Source: Burkholderia cepacia (lineage in GTDB: Bacteria; Pseudomonadota; Gammaproteobacteria; Burkholderiales; Burkholderiaceae). From it: a stretch of DNA of 64,000 nt. This document shows positions 8,438 to 17,897 of this stretch, one piece after another (positions within the stretch are counted from its first letter, which is position 1; each line of letters begins with the position of its first letter). Below the pieces are notes generated by a model. The model saw only the letters and a program-made list of their open reading frames with translations, was not told the origin of the DNA and made no database searches. The DNA lies in NCBI RefSeq assembly GCF_001039005.1, contig NZ_LDWR01000043.1:20093-84092 (forward strand). The letters are read 5' to 3'. Made by a program: the position numbers and the translations under genes.

Positions 8438-9885
8438 CCGCCGGCCCGGCTTCGTATTCGCTGCTGCGGCGCCTGACGCTCGCGTTCGCCGTCGTCGCCG
8501 CACTCGTGTTCGCGCTGACCGGCGCGTATCTCTATCGCTCGCTGTCCGCCGAGCTGAAGCGGCGCGACGACATCGAGATCTCCGGCAAGCTCAACCAGTT
8601 CCTGCAGCTTGCGCACGCGAGCGGCTCGACGGCCGCGCTGCGCGCCGATCCGGCCGTATTCCACGAGGTGCTGCTGTCGCATCCGGGCGTCTATCTCGGC
8701 ATCTACGACGGGAAGAGCCGCGCGCTCGTCGAGCACTCCGACGAAGCCGGCAACACGCTCGCGTCGGTGATCGCGGCACCGCATCCGGCTGCCAGCACCG
8801 GTGGCGCCGGCGGCCCGTTCACGTGCTCGCCGCCCGGCATCGGCACGTCGCGCTGCGTGTATGCGCGGGAAACGCTGCCGTCGGGCGAGGCCATCCAGGT
8901 CGCGCTCGCCCGCACCGCGACCGATCGCCAGTCGCTGCTGGAAAGCTATCGCGTCGACATCTGGCTCGCGGCGGCCGTCGGTGCGCTGCTGGTCGGCGCA
9001 CTCGGTTATGCGGTCGCCGCGCGCGGCCTGCGCCCGGTCGAGAGCCTCGGCCGGCAGACGTCGCGCATCGAGGCGCACAACCTGAACGCGCGCCTCGACG
9101 CGCGCGGCGGCCCGGTCGAGCTGCGCGAGCTCGCGACGTCGGTCAACCGGATGCTCGACCGTCTCGAACGCGCGTTCGTGCGGCTGTCGCAGTTCTCGTC
9201 CGATCTCGCGCACGACATGCGCACGCCGCTCGCCAACGTGATCAGCTCGTCGCAGGTCACGCTGTCGCGCGCACGCACGACCGAAGAATACGAAGCGCTG
9301 ATCGACTCGAACATCGAGGAATGCGAACGGCTGCAGCGGATGATCGAGAACATGCTGTTTCTCGCGCGCACCGACAATGCAAGGCAGCACCTGAAGACCG
9401 CCGAGCTCGACGCGGGCAGCGAGCTGCGCCGGCTCGCGTCGTATTTCCAGGCACTGGCCGACGAGGCCGGCGTGCGCATCGACGTGCACGGCCACGCGCC
9501 CGTCGTTGCGGACGCAACGTTGTTCCGGCGCGCGGTCAGCAATCTCGCATCGAACGCGCTCGAACACGCGGAAGCCGCGTCGACGATCGAGCTGGCCGTT
9601 TCCGCGCAAGCCGGTTACGCGGTCGTCGAGGTCACGAATCGCGGCGCCGCGATTCCGCCCGAACAGGTCGACCGGATCTTCGAGCGTTTCTACCGGATCG
9701 ATTCGTCGCGGCACGGCGCGGCACGGAACGCGGGGCTCGGGCTCGCGATCGTCAAGTCGATCATGGAGCTGCATCGCGGCAAGGTCGAGGTCGCGAGCCG
9801 CGACGGACGCACGACGTTCGCGCTCTATTTTCCGAGCGTACGGCGGGATGACGCGGCCGGCGATGCGTTCGTGACACGCACATGA
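8434..9885 (+). CDS. copS: Heavy-metal sensor histidine kinase (CopS/CusS type)
   Basis: 483 residues with a GTG start overlapping the regulator stop. TM1 is about 14-34, a periplasmic sensor loop 35-172 includes two Cys (131 and 141), TM2 about 176-195, then HAMP, HisKA with phospho-acceptor His260 (FSSDLAHDMRTPLANV), and HATPase_c (NLASNALEH, then ARNAGLGLAIVKSIMELHRG). The arrangement is that of CusS/IrlS kinases that sense periplasmic Cu or Ag. The two periplasmic Cys are not in a motif I can name. Confidence 0.9.
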   Translation: MTAGPASYSLLRRLTLAFAVVAALVFALTGAYLYRSLSAELKRRDDIEISGKLNQFLQLAHASGSTAALRADPAVFHEVLLSHPGVYLGIYDGKSRALVEHSDEAGNTLASVIAAPHPAASTGGAGGPFTCSPPGIGTSRCVYARETLPSGEAIQVALARTATDRQSLLESYRVDIWLAAAVGALLVGALGYAVAARGLRPVESLGRQTSRIEAHNLNARLDARGGPVELRELATSVNRMLDRLERAFVRLSQFSSDLAHDMRTPLANVISSSQVTLSRARTTEEYEALIDSNIEECERLQRMIENMLFLARTDNARQHLKTAELDAGSELRRLASYFQALADEAGVRIDVHGHAPVVADATLFRRAVSNLASNALEHAEAASTIELAVSAQAGYAVVEVTNRGAAIPPEQVDRIFERFYRIDSSRHGAARNAGLGLAIVKSIMELHRGKVEVASRDGRTTFALYFPSVRRDDAAGDAFVTRT

Positions 9886-10011
9886 CACCGCCGCGCGTGC
9901 GAGATTGCTTCCCGATACGACACGAGCACCCGCCACGCACACGGCTTTCCTCATCCGCCGAAAGGATATCGCCGCGCAAGCTTGCCGAAAGCAATCGGCT
10001 CGGCTAGACTG

Positions 10012-10127
10012 GCGCTCGTCTTTGGGGAGTAGCCTGCTTTCCGTCCCCCGGAAAGCGAACGCGTCAACACACTCGGCTTCCAGCCGTGGCGCGTTCGGCC
10101 GAATCGGTCTGGCGAGACCATGGGCGC
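10012..10127 (+). ncRNA. yybP-ykoY (manganese) riboswitch
   Basis: The conserved core of the yybP-ykoY class is directly readable: TTGGGGAGTAGCCTGC at 10022-10037, GTCAACACACTCG at 10062-10074 and GGCGAGACC at 10111-10119. A closing P1 helix can be drawn between 10012-10019 (GCGCTCGT) and 10120-10127 (ATGGGCGC), with two G-U pairs. The class is known to bind Mn2+ and to precede metal-transport genes, including Na+/Ca2+ exchanger relatives, which fits the gene at 10262. Bases 9886-10011, between the kinase and the riboswitch, show nothing else I can name. Confidence 0.88.
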
Positions 10128-10186
10128 ATCGCGTCGTTCCTGGTCGGACGTCGGCGGATGCGCCATGGTTCGTCAGCGTCCGACCA
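10116..10186 (+). promoter_or_regulatory. Possible riboswitch expression platform
   Basis: The 3' strand of P1 (10116-10129, GACCATGGGCGCAT) can alternatively pair with 10158-10171 (ATGCGCCATGGTTC) with one bulged G. A competing perfect 10-bp stem joins 10141-10150 (TGGTCGGACG) and 10177-10186 (CGTCCGACCA) and would enclose the second strand. This mutually exclusive pairing looks like a switch; the mechanism is inference from base complementarity only. Confidence 0.5.
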
Positions 10187-10238
10187 CGGAGTCCCCATGT
10201 TCCCCGCAGCCTTCTCCCTACGCTCCACCGCGATCGAC

Positions 10239-10258
10239 GCACCTGTCCGCGGAGGTGC
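10239..10258 (+). promoter_or_regulatory. Hairpin sequestering the ribosome-binding site of the cation exchanger
   Basis: A perfect 6-bp inverted repeat, GCACCT (10239-10244) and AGGTGC (10253-10258), holds the GGAGG Shine-Dalgarno that precedes the ATG at 10262. Hidden this way, translation could be gated by the upstream riboswitch. Pairing is seen directly; the regulatory role is inferred. Confidence 0.5.
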
Positions 10259-10261
10259 CGC

Positions 10262-11272
10262 ATGACGTTCATGTTCCTCGAACTGGCGTTCATGCTGGTC
10301 GTCATCCTCGTCGCCGCCGAAGTCTTCACCAATGCGCTCGAACATCTCGGCGAACGCCTGAAGATTTCCGAAGGCGTCACCGGTTCGCTGTTCGCGGCCG
10401 TCGGCACCGCGCTGCCCGAAACCATGGTGCCGCTGCTCGCGCTGGCCGGAGGCACGGCGAACCAGACGGTAAACGAGGAGATCGGCGTCGGCGCGATTCT
10501 CGGTGCGCCGCTGATGCTCGCGACGCTCACCACGTTCCTGATGACGCTCGCCGTGATCCGCTCGCGCGGGCTGCGCGGCACGATCGCGCCCGAACGCACG
10601 GGGTTCGTGCGCGACATGAACTACTTCCTCGCCGCGTTCTCGCTGGCGACCGCGGCGATGTTCGTGCCGCATCACAACTGGGCCGTCCGCGCGCTGCTTG
10701 CCGCGATGCTGGTCGGCATCTACGTGCTGTACGTCGTGATGACGTTCCGCGCGTCGAACCAGCTGGTCGATGCCGGGCACGGCACCGAGGCGCCGCATAC
10801 GATGCTGCTGTCGCGCACGGGCCTGCCGACCAACCTGGCGACCATCGCGCTGCAGCTGGCTCTCGGCCTTGCGCTGCTGGTGGGCGGCGCGAAGGGCTTC
10901 ATTCACGGCGTGGAAGGCGTGTCGCAGGTGCTCGGCGTATCGGCGCTGCTGCTGTCGCTGATCATCGTGCCGATCGCGACGGAATTGCCGGAGAAGGTCA
11001 ACAGCGTGCTGTGGATCCGCCGCAAGAAGGACACGCTCGCGTTCGGCAACATCACCGGCGCGATGGTGTTCCAGGGCACGCTGCTGCCGGCGATCGGCAT
11101 CATGCTGACGCCTTGGGAGCCGCGCCCCGAAGTACTGACCGGCGTGATCATCACGCTCGCGGCGGCGGCCTGGCTGCGCATCAATGCCCGCACGCGCGGG
11201 CTCGCGATCTGGGCGCTGCTGGCGAACGGCGCGGGGTATGCGGGGTATCTGGTCCTGACGCTGGCGCGCTGA
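10262..11272 (+). CDS. Cation/Ca2+ antiporter-family membrane protein, riboswitch-controlled
   Basis: 336-residue inner-membrane protein with about ten hydrophobic segments and two internally related halves, as in the CaCA superfamily. The alpha-repeat signatures are visible: VGTALPETMVPLLAL near residue 45 and IVPIATELPEKVNSVLW near 240, each with the acidic residue used for cation binding. Because it lies behind a yybP-ykoY riboswitch, Mn2+ (or Ca2+) export is the best guess, protecting against metal overload. The start at 10262 has a strong GGAGG six bases upstream. Substrate is inferred from the riboswitch, not proven by residues. Confidence 0.85.
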   Translation: MTFMFLELAFMLVVILVAAEVFTNALEHLGERLKISEGVTGSLFAAVGTALPETMVPLLALAGGTANQTVNEEIGVGAILGAPLMLATLTTFLMTLAVIRSRGLRGTIAPERTGFVRDMNYFLAAFSLATAAMFVPHHNWAVRALLAAMLVGIYVLYVVMTFRASNQLVDAGHGTEAPHTMLLSRTGLPTNLATIALQLALGLALLVGGAKGFIHGVEGVSQVLGVSALLLSLIIVPIATELPEKVNSVLWIRRKKDTLAFGNITGAMVFQGTLLPAIGIMLTPWEPRPEVLTGVIITLAAAAWLRINARTRGLAIWALLANGAGYAGYLVLTLAR

Positions 11273-11369
11273 ACGCCTGAATCGGACGCCTTGCCCGACG
11301 CGCACGCGCGCGCGGATGCGGACGCGGCAACCACCGCCGCGTCCGCGCACTACGCTTCACTGCGTCGAC

Positions 11370-11390
11370 GCGGGCGTCGGCAACGCCCGC
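11370..11390. terminator. Bidirectional hairpin between convergent genes
   Basis: Perfect 8-bp stem GCGGGCGT / ACGCCCGC with a 5-base loop in the 128-base gap between the convergent exchanger gene and the CusF-like gene. No T-run on either side, so a Rho-independent function is only possible, not clear. Confidence 0.4.
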
Positions 11391-11400
11391 ATCCGCACGA

Positions 11401-11775
11401 TCAGGACGCTTTCACGAGCTTGACGATCGTCAGCGTGCCGTTGACGTTCTCGACCCGAACCTTGACCTTCTCGCCCGCATGAACCTGCGCGAGCATGGCC
11501 GCGTCCTTCGCCTTGAACGCCATCGTCATCGGCGGCATCCCGACGTTCTCGAGCGCGCCGTGCTTCAGCGTGACCATGCCGGTCGCGGCATCGACCTTCT
11601 TCACTTCGGCGTCGGTGAGCGCGGCGTGCGACGCGGCCGAGCCGTCGGACGACATCTTCATGCCGGACATGTCCATGCCCGACATGTCGCCGGACGCAAA
11701 CGCGGGGGCCGCAAAAGCGCCGATCGCGAGAACGGCGGCGGTGGCGGTGGCAATCGATTTCATCTTCTTCATCAT
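11401..11775 (-). CDS. cusF: CusF-like periplasmic copper-binding protein (second copy)
   Basis: 124 residues: signal peptide, Met-rich mature N-terminus (DMSGMDMSGMKM), and the CusF barrel with the MTM copper motif (VGMPPMTMAF). As in the copy at 3574-3921, the capping Trp of E. coli CusF is replaced by Met. It is the last gene of the cusCBA-F operon, its ATG overlapping the cusA stop by 4 bases. It presumably shuttles Cu(I)/Ag(I) to the CusB subunit. Confidence 0.87.
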   Translation of the reverse strand: MMKKMKSIATATAAVLAIGAFAAPAFASGDMSGMDMSGMKMSSDGSAASHAALTDAEVKKVDAATGMVTLKHGALENVGMPPMTMAFKAKDAAMLAQVHAGEKVKVRVENVNGTLTIVKLVKAS

Positions 11776-14700
11776 GATTCTCCAGTTGGGGTGGATGGCA
11801 CGTTCATGCCGGAAGGAACTGCGGAGGAATGCCGTTCATCGCTCGCGCTTCGCACTCGACGGCGCTGAAGCAGAAGCCATGCGGCGGGAATGACGAACAT
11901 CGACAGCAGCGGTGCCGTGACCATGCCGCCGACCATCGGCGCGGCGATGCGCTGCATCACTTCGGAACCGGCGCCGTGCCCGACCATGATCGGCACGAGG
12001 CCGGCGAGCACGACGGCAACCGTCATCGCCTTGGGCCGCACGCGCAGCACCGCGCCCTCGCGGATCGCGTCGAGCAGCAGCGCGTCGGTCAATTGCTCGC
12101 CGGCGTCGAGCCGGCGCTTCAGCGCGCCCTTCAGATACAGCAGCATCACGACGCCGAATTCGGCGGCCACGCCGGCCAGCGCGATGAACCCGACCGACGT
12201 CGCGACGGACACCGCATGGCCGAGCCCCCACACGAGCCAGAAACCGCCGACCAGCGCGAACGGCACCGTCGACATCAGCAGCAGCGCATCGGCCGCCGAG
12301 TCGAACGTGAGGAACAGCAGCACGAAAATCACGACGAGCGTCACCGGCACGACGGTGCGCAGCGTTGCCGCCGCGCGTTCGAGATACTCGAACTGCCCCG
12401 ACCACGCGATCGAATAACCGGGCGGCAACGCGACCTGCTGTGCGACGGCCTGCTGCATTGCGCGGACCGCCGTGCGCAGATCGGTGCCGCGGATATCGAC
12501 GTACACGTAGCCGGACAGCCGCGCGTTCTCGCTGCGGATCATCGGCGGGCCATCGGCGATCGCGATGCGCGCGACGTCGCCGAGGCGGATCTGCGCGCCG
12601 CGCGCGGTGACGACCGGCAATTGCCGCAGGTTCTCGAGCGAATCGCGGATCTCGCGCGGGTAGCGGATGTTGATCGGGAAGCGCTCGCGCCCCGCGATCA
12701 CTTCGCCGACATCCTCGCCGCCGACCGCCGACGACACGACCGACTGGATATCGGCGACCGACAGCCCGTAGCGCGCGGCCGCGAGCCGGTCGATGTCGAC
12801 GTCGATGTACCGGCCGCCGTTCAGCCGTTCCGCGAGCGCGGACGTGACGCCCGGCACGTGCTTCACCGCCGCCTCGACCTGCGTCGCGATCGCGTCGATC
12901 CCCGTGAGATCCGGCCCGGAGATCTTCACGCCGACCGGCGTCTTGATGCCGGTGGACAGCATGTCGAGCCGGTTGCGGATCGGCGGCACCCATACGTTCG
13001 ACAGGCCCGGCACCTTCACCGTGCGATCGAGTTCGTCGACGAGCTTCTCCGGTGTCATGCCGGGCCGCCACGCGCTGCGCGGCTTGAACCGGATCGTCGT
13101 CTCGAACATCTCGAGCGGCGCGGGGTCGGTCGCCGAATCCGCGCGTCCCGATTTGCCGAACACGGTATCGACCTCAGGCACGGTCTTGATCAGCCGGTCG
13201 GTCTGCTGCAGCAGCTCGCTCGCCTTGTCGGCCGAGATGCCCGGCAGCGCGGTCGGCATGTACAGCAGGTCGCCTTCGTCGAGCGGCGGCATGAATTCGC
13301 CGCCAAGCCGCGACAGCGGCACGGCCGTCAGCACGAGCGCGACGACCGCGATGCCGATCGCGAACCACGGGCGCCGCAGCGTCGCTTCGAGCAGCGGCCG
13401 GTACAGGCGGATCAGCACGCGGTTGATCGGATTCGCGTGCTCGTGCGGAATGCGGCCGCGCACGAGATAGCCCATCAGCACCGGCACCAGCGTCACCGAC
13501 AGCCCTGCGGCGGCGGCGATCGTGTAGGTCTTCGTGAACGCGAGCGGCGCAAACAGCTTGCCCTCCTGCCCTTCCAGCGAAAACACCGGAATGAACGACA
13601 GCGTGATGATCAGCAGCGAGAAGAACAGCGCCGGCCCGACTTCCGCTGCCGACGTCGCGACGATGTCCCAGCGCCGCGCGGCCGTCAGCGGCTCGCCGGG
13701 ATGCGCGTGGTCGTACGCTTCCAGATGCTTGTGCGCGTTCTCGATCATCACGATCGCCGCATCGATCATCGCGCCGATCGCGATCGCGATCCCGCCGAGC
13801 GACATCAGGTTCGCGTTCACGCCCTGGTAGCGCATCACGATGAACGCGGCCAGCACGCCGAGCGGCAGCGACAGGATCGCGACGAACGCGCTGCGCAGAT
13901 GGAACAGGAACACCGCGCAGACGATGCCGACGATCACGAATTCCTCGATCAGCTTGTCCGTCAGGTTGTCCACCGCACGCTCGATCAGTTGCGAGCGATC
14001 GTAAGTCGTGACGATCTCGACGCCGGGCGGCAGCGAACGCCTCAGGTCGGCCAGCTTCGCCTTCACCGCGTCGATCGTCGTGAGCGCGTTCTTGCCCGAA
14101 CGCATCACGACAACGCCGCCCGTCACCTCGCCCTGCCCGTTCAGTTCCGCGATCCCGCGCCGCATGGCCGGGCCGACCTGGATGCGCGCGACGTCGCCGA
14201 GCAGCACCGGCGTGCCCGCGTCGTCGGTGCGCAGCACGACATGCCGGAAGTCGTCGAGCGTGCGCAGGTAGCCGGTCGAACGCACCATGTACTCCGACTC
14301 GGCCAGCTCGACGACCGAGCCGCCGGACGCCTGGTTGGCCTTGCCGAGCGCATCCGCGACCGCCGCTTGCGTGATGCCGTACGCGCGCAGCTTGTCCGGA
14401 TCGAGCACGACCTGGTACTGGCGCACCATGCCGCCGATGCTCGCGACTTCCGACACGTCCGGCACCGCCTTCAGCTCGAACTTCAGGAACCAGTCGTTGA
14501 GCGCGCGCAGTTGCCCGAGGTCGTGGTGGCCGCTGCGGTCGACGAGCGCGTACTCGTACACCCAGCCGACGCCGGTCGCATCCGGCCCGAGCGACACGGT
14601 CGCGCCCGCCGGCAGCCGGCTCTGCACCTGGCTCAGGTATTCGAGCACGCGCGAACGCGCCCAGTACGGATCGGTGTGATCGTCGAACAGCACGTAGACG

Positions 14701-14975
14701 AACGCGTCGCCGAACGACGAATACGCGCGGACGGTTTTCGCGCCCGGCACGCCGAGCAGCGTCGTCGTCAGCGGATAGGTCACCTGATCCTCGACGACCT
14801 GCGGCGCCTTGCCCGGATACGACGCCTTCACGATCACCTGCGTGTCCGACAGGTCGGGCAACGCATCGAGCGGCGTCTGCCGCAGCGAATGAACGCCCCA
14901 TGCGGCGACCAGCACCGTGGCGAGCAACACCAGGAAGCGGTGGTGGATGGACCAGCGAATGATGCGCGCGATCAT
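11772..14975 (-). CDS. cusA: CusA-type heavy-metal RND efflux pump
   Basis: 1067-residue inner-membrane RND transporter of the HME family. Visible features are the RWSIHHRFLV start of TM1, the proton-relay region GAMIDAAIVMIENAHKHLE in TM4, LGGEFMPPLDEGDLLYMP after TM7, and the FVIPAAWLLLQRR C-terminus. Met residues along the periplasmic cleft are consistent with Cu(I)/Ag(I) rather than Zn/Co/Cd. It overlaps cusF and cusB by 4 bases each. It exports metal from periplasm and cytoplasm together with CusB and the CusC-like channel. Confidence 0.93.
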   Translation of the reverse strand: MIARIIRWSIHHRFLVLLATVLVAAWGVHSLRQTPLDALPDLSDTQVIVKASYPGKAPQVVEDQVTYPLTTTLLGVPGAKTVRAYSSFGDAFVYVLFDDHTDPYWARSRVLEYLSQVQSRLPAGATVSLGPDATGVGWVYEYALVDRSGHHDLGQLRALNDWFLKFELKAVPDVSEVASIGGMVRQYQVVLDPDKLRAYGITQAAVADALGKANQASGGSVVELAESEYMVRSTGYLRTLDDFRHVVLRTDDAGTPVLLGDVARIQVGPAMRRGIAELNGQGEVTGGVVVMRSGKNALTTIDAVKAKLADLRRSLPPGVEIVTTYDRSQLIERAVDNLTDKLIEEFVIVGIVCAVFLFHLRSAFVAILSLPLGVLAAFIVMRYQGVNANLMSLGGIAIAIGAMIDAAIVMIENAHKHLEAYDHAHPGEPLTAARRWDIVATSAAEVGPALFFSLLIITLSFIPVFSLEGQEGKLFAPLAFTKTYTIAAAAGLSVTLVPVLMGYLVRGRIPHEHANPINRVLIRLYRPLLEATLRRPWFAIGIAVVALVLTAVPLSRLGGEFMPPLDEGDLLYMPTALPGISADKASELLQQTDRLIKTVPEVDTVFGKSGRADSATDPAPLEMFETTIRFKPRSAWRPGMTPEKLVDELDRTVKVPGLSNVWVPPIRNRLDMLSTGIKTPVGVKISGPDLTGIDAIATQVEAAVKHVPGVTSALAERLNGGRYIDVDIDRLAAARYGLSVADIQSVVSSAVGGEDVGEVIAGRERFPINIRYPREIRDSLENLRQLPVVTARGAQIRLGDVARIAIADGPPMIRSENARLSGYVYVDIRGTDLRTAVRAMQQAVAQQVALPPGYSIAWSGQFEYLERAAATLRTVVPVTLVVIFVLLFLTFDSAADALLLMSTVPFALVGGFWLVWGLGHAVSVATSVGFIALAGVAAEFGVVMLLYLKGALKRRLDAGEQLTDALLLDAIREGAVLRVRPKAMTVAVVLAGLVPIMVGHGAGSEVMQRIAAPMVGGMVTAPLLSMFVIPAAWLLLQRRRVRSASDERHSSAVPSGMNVPSTPTGES

Positions 14976-16501
14976 CGTTCACCTCCCTGCGGATCGACCT
15001 TCGTCAGCCGGTAGCCGTCGCCGTTCTGCGTGAACGCGAAGCGCACCGTCTGGCCCGGCTTCACGTCCGGGAACGCGTGCGCCGACGGCTTGCCGAACGC
15101 CATCGTCATCGCGCCCCAGCCGAGCGCCGGAACGGGCTGATGCGAGAACGTGATGTCGTCGGCCGTGACCTTCTCGACCTTGCCGGTGGTTTCGTAGATC
15201 GGCGTCACCGCGGCCACGGACGATGCGGCCGCGCTTGCCCCGGCCGCGCGTTCCAGCCGCGGCAGCACGCTTTTCAGGCTCGCCTCGGAATCGATCAGGA
15301 ACTGCCCCGATGCGACGACCGTGTCGCCTTCGTTCAACCCGTCGAGCACTTCCGTGTCGCCGCCGACGTCGTTGCCCACCGTCACCGATACCGGCTGGAG
15401 CCGGCCGTCGCCGTTCTTCACGATGACGATCGAGCGCTTGCCGGTCGCGATCACCGCTTCGGACGGCACGAGCAGGCGCGACACGGTCTGCCGCGCGGCG
15501 ACCCGCACGCGCATCAGCATGCCGGGCGTGAGCTTCAGCGCGGCATTGTCGATCTCCACGCGCGCCTGCAGCGTGCGGCTGCTCGTGCTGATGCCGGGCA
15601 GCACTTCGCGGATGCGCCCGCTGAAGTGCTGTGCCGGATCGCCCGCGAACGTCGCGTCGACCGACATCCCCGGCTGCACGTTCAGCGCGAGCGCTTCCGG
15701 CACCTCGACGATGAGCCACAGCGTCGACAGCCCGGCGATCTTCGCGAGCGTCTGCCCGGGCGCGACCATCGCGCCGTCGCGCACGTTCAGCTCGCTGACG
15801 ACGCCGGTTTCCGGCGCGCTCAGCACGACGTGCGTCTGCGCGCGGCCGGTGCGATCGAGGGTCGCGATCATGCCGTCGGGAATCGACAGCGCGCGCATCC
15901 GCGCACGCGACGCATCGAGCAGGCTGCCGTCCATCCCGCCGCGCTTGAGCGCGAGATATTCCTCCTGCGGCGCGAGCCAGTCCGGCACGAACAGCGACGC
16001 GATCGGTGCGCCCTTCGCGATGCGCTGCATCGGCGCGCGTGCATACAGACGGTCGATGTAGCCGGTGACGCGCGACTGCACGACGTCCGCGCGCGATTCG
16101 TCGAACTGCGTGGTGCCCACCGCATCGAAACCGGCCGCCGTCTGCTGGCGGCGCACGGTCGCGTAGCGAATGCCGAGGTTCTGCTGCAGGCCCGGATCGA
16201 TCCGGATGCCGGACGAACCGCCGCCTTCGTCCGCATAGACGGGCTGCAGCTGCATGTCCATGAACGGCGATTTGCCCGGTTTGTCGAAATGCTGGTTCGG
16301 CACCATCGGGTCGTGCCAGTACAGCACCTTGCGCCCCGTGTTCGGGTCGGTCCTGCCGGCCGATGCAGCGGCGGCGGGTGTCGATGCCGCCATCGCCGCG
16401 TTACCTGCCGCATGGCGCGTACCCGCGACATACCCCGCGCCGAGCAGCGCCGTGCCGGCGAATGTCATCAGCACCGCGCGCGTCAGTGATTGCTTCGTCA
16501 T
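14972..16501 (-). CDS. cusB: CusB-type periplasmic adaptor with fused C-terminal CusF domain
   Basis: 509-residue membrane-fusion protein. The start at 16501 gives a hydrophobic anchor (TRAVLMTFAGTALLGAGYVAG). A metal-binding YHS-like segment YWHDPMVPNQHFDKPGKSPFMDMQL follows, then lipoyl/barrel-sandwich and beta-barrel regions. After an Ala-rich linker the last about 70 residues form a CusF domain (IYETTGKVEKVTADDITFSHQPVPALGWGAMTMAF). Unlike the two stand-alone CusF proteins here, this domain keeps the copper-capping Trp (GWGAMTM). A longer upstream reading is out of context and rejected. Confidence 0.92.
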   Translation of the reverse strand: MTKQSLTRAVLMTFAGTALLGAGYVAGTRHAAGNAAMAASTPAAAASAGRTDPNTGRKVLYWHDPMVPNQHFDKPGKSPFMDMQLQPVYADEGGGSSGIRIDPGLQQNLGIRYATVRRQQTAAGFDAVGTTQFDESRADVVQSRVTGYIDRLYARAPMQRIAKGAPIASLFVPDWLAPQEEYLALKRGGMDGSLLDASRARMRALSIPDGMIATLDRTGRAQTHVVLSAPETGVVSELNVRDGAMVAPGQTLAKIAGLSTLWLIVEVPEALALNVQPGMSVDATFAGDPAQHFSGRIREVLPGISTSSRTLQARVEIDNAALKLTPGMLMRVRVAARQTVSRLLVPSEAVIATGKRSIVIVKNGDGRLQPVSVTVGNDVGGDTEVLDGLNEGDTVVASGQFLIDSEASLKSVLPRLERAAGASAAASSVAAVTPIYETTGKVEKVTADDITFSHQPVPALGWGAMTMAFGKPSAHAFPDVKPGQTVRFAFTQNGDGYRLTKVDPQGGER

Positions 16502-16512
16502 GTGGTTCTCCT

Positions 16513-17805
16513 TCACTGCGCGGCGGCCAGCGTTGCCGGCACGACCTGATATTCGAGTTGCGCCCAGGTCTGCGACACGTCGCGCCTGAGATCGAGCACC
16601 TGCAACTGCGCTTCCAGTTGCGCGCGCCGCGCGGCGAACGTGTCGGCGAGCGACCCCGTGCCGGCCCGGTACGCGGCGTTGGCGAGCTGCACGCGCTGAT
16701 CGGCGGCGGGCAGCAGCGATGCGCCCAGGTTCGCGATGCGTTCGCGGCCGCTCGCCAGCGTCTCGGACTGCGTACGGATATCGGCCTGCACCTGGCGCAG
16801 CGTGTCCTCGTACATCAGGCGCGCCTTCGTCGCGAGCGCGGCCTTCTCGGCGACGTCGCGGTTCTGGCGGTTCTTGCGGTTGAGCGGCAACGGGATCGAG
16901 ACGCCGACGGACACCATGTTCGAATACGCGCCGCCGCGCTGCTGGTACGCGATCTCCCATGTCCAGTTCGGGCTGCGCTCGCTGTTCGCGACCGCGGTGT
17001 CGGCTTCGGCAACCGCGATGTCATCTGCAGCCGCGACGAGCGCCGGTTGCGACAGACGCAATTCGTCCGGCGGCAGCGACGACACGAAGGATTCGGGCGC
17101 GGGCGGCGCGCCTGTCACGTCCGCCACCGGCGCGGCCGTCCAGCGGGCGAGCGCGATGAGTGCAGTGCGAACCGTCTGCTGCGCCTTGAGCACCTGATCC
17201 TGCGTTTGCGCGAGCATCGCGCGGGCTTGCACGACATCGCCCGCGCTCGCCTTCGCGCCGCGATACGACGCCTGCGTCGCGTCCAGCTCATGGTTCATGT
17301 GAGCGAGCAGCGCCTGCTGAAGCGCGAGCGCCTGCTTCGCATAGACGGCATCGAGCCACGCCGTCGCGGTCTGCCGGCGCACGGCGGCAAGCTGCTGGAG
17401 ATAGCCCGCGCGCTCGCGGCCGACCTGCTCGTCGGCCAGCGCCGAGCGCAGCCGCCGTTTATCGCCGGATACCCATTCCTGCTCGATGCCGATGCGGCGC
17501 ATCGTCATGAAGTCCTGGCCGACGGTGAAGCGCTGCCCACCGTTGACCGGCAGGTTGTCGATGCCGGCCTTGAGCATCGGGTCCGGCAGCTGGCCGGCCT
17601 TGACGGCCGCTTCGGAACTCGCGTGGACTGAAGCCTGCGCGGCCTGCATCGAAGCGGAATGATCGGTGGCGGACTGCAGCGCGGCGTCCAGCGTGAATGG
17701 CGCCTGTTGCGCGTGCACGGCGCCCGCCACCAGCAGCGCGGCCCACAGCACGGGCGCGCGCCGACACGCACGCCGCGTGCGCGGCGTGCCGAAATCGAAT
17801 GACAT
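16513..17805 (-). CDS. cusC: CusC/CzcC-type outer-membrane efflux channel protein
   Basis: 430 residues with an Arg-rich n-region and signal peptide (APVLWAALLVAGAVHAQ), followed by two OEP repeats with long Ala/Gln coiled coils. There is no lipobox Cys, unlike the TolC relative at 5296-6780, so the channel would not be acylated. It precedes cusB by 11 bases and completes the tripartite Cus-type exporter. Metal specificity is inferred from the partner genes. Confidence 0.88.
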   Translation of the reverse strand: MSFDFGTPRTRRACRRAPVLWAALLVAGAVHAQQAPFTLDAALQSATDHSASMQAAQASVHASSEAAVKAGQLPDPMLKAGIDNLPVNGGQRFTVGQDFMTMRRIGIEQEWVSGDKRRLRSALADEQVGRERAGYLQQLAAVRRQTATAWLDAVYAKQALALQQALLAHMNHELDATQASYRGAKASAGDVVQARAMLAQTQDQVLKAQQTVRTALIALARWTAAPVADVTGAPPAPESFVSSLPPDELRLSQPALVAAADDIAVAEADTAVANSERSPNWTWEIAYQQRGGAYSNMVSVGVSIPLPLNRKNRQNRDVAEKAALATKARLMYEDTLRQVQADIRTQSETLASGRERIANLGASLLPAADQRVQLANAAYRAGTGSLADTFAARRAQLEAQLQVLDLRRDVSQTWAQLEYQVVPATLAAAQ

Positions 17806-17897
17806 GGTTTAACCCCAACGTCGGAACCCAAAGGGATTCCACGTCCTGAGCACAGGACGAACCTCACCGCGTGGGCGGTGAACCGGTCGGATCGGGA

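Noticed and set aside
14972..16960. Long N-terminal extension of CusB to 662 residues
   Set aside because: The extension is an out-of-context frame over the CusC gene; MTKQSL at 16501 begins a normal membrane anchor.
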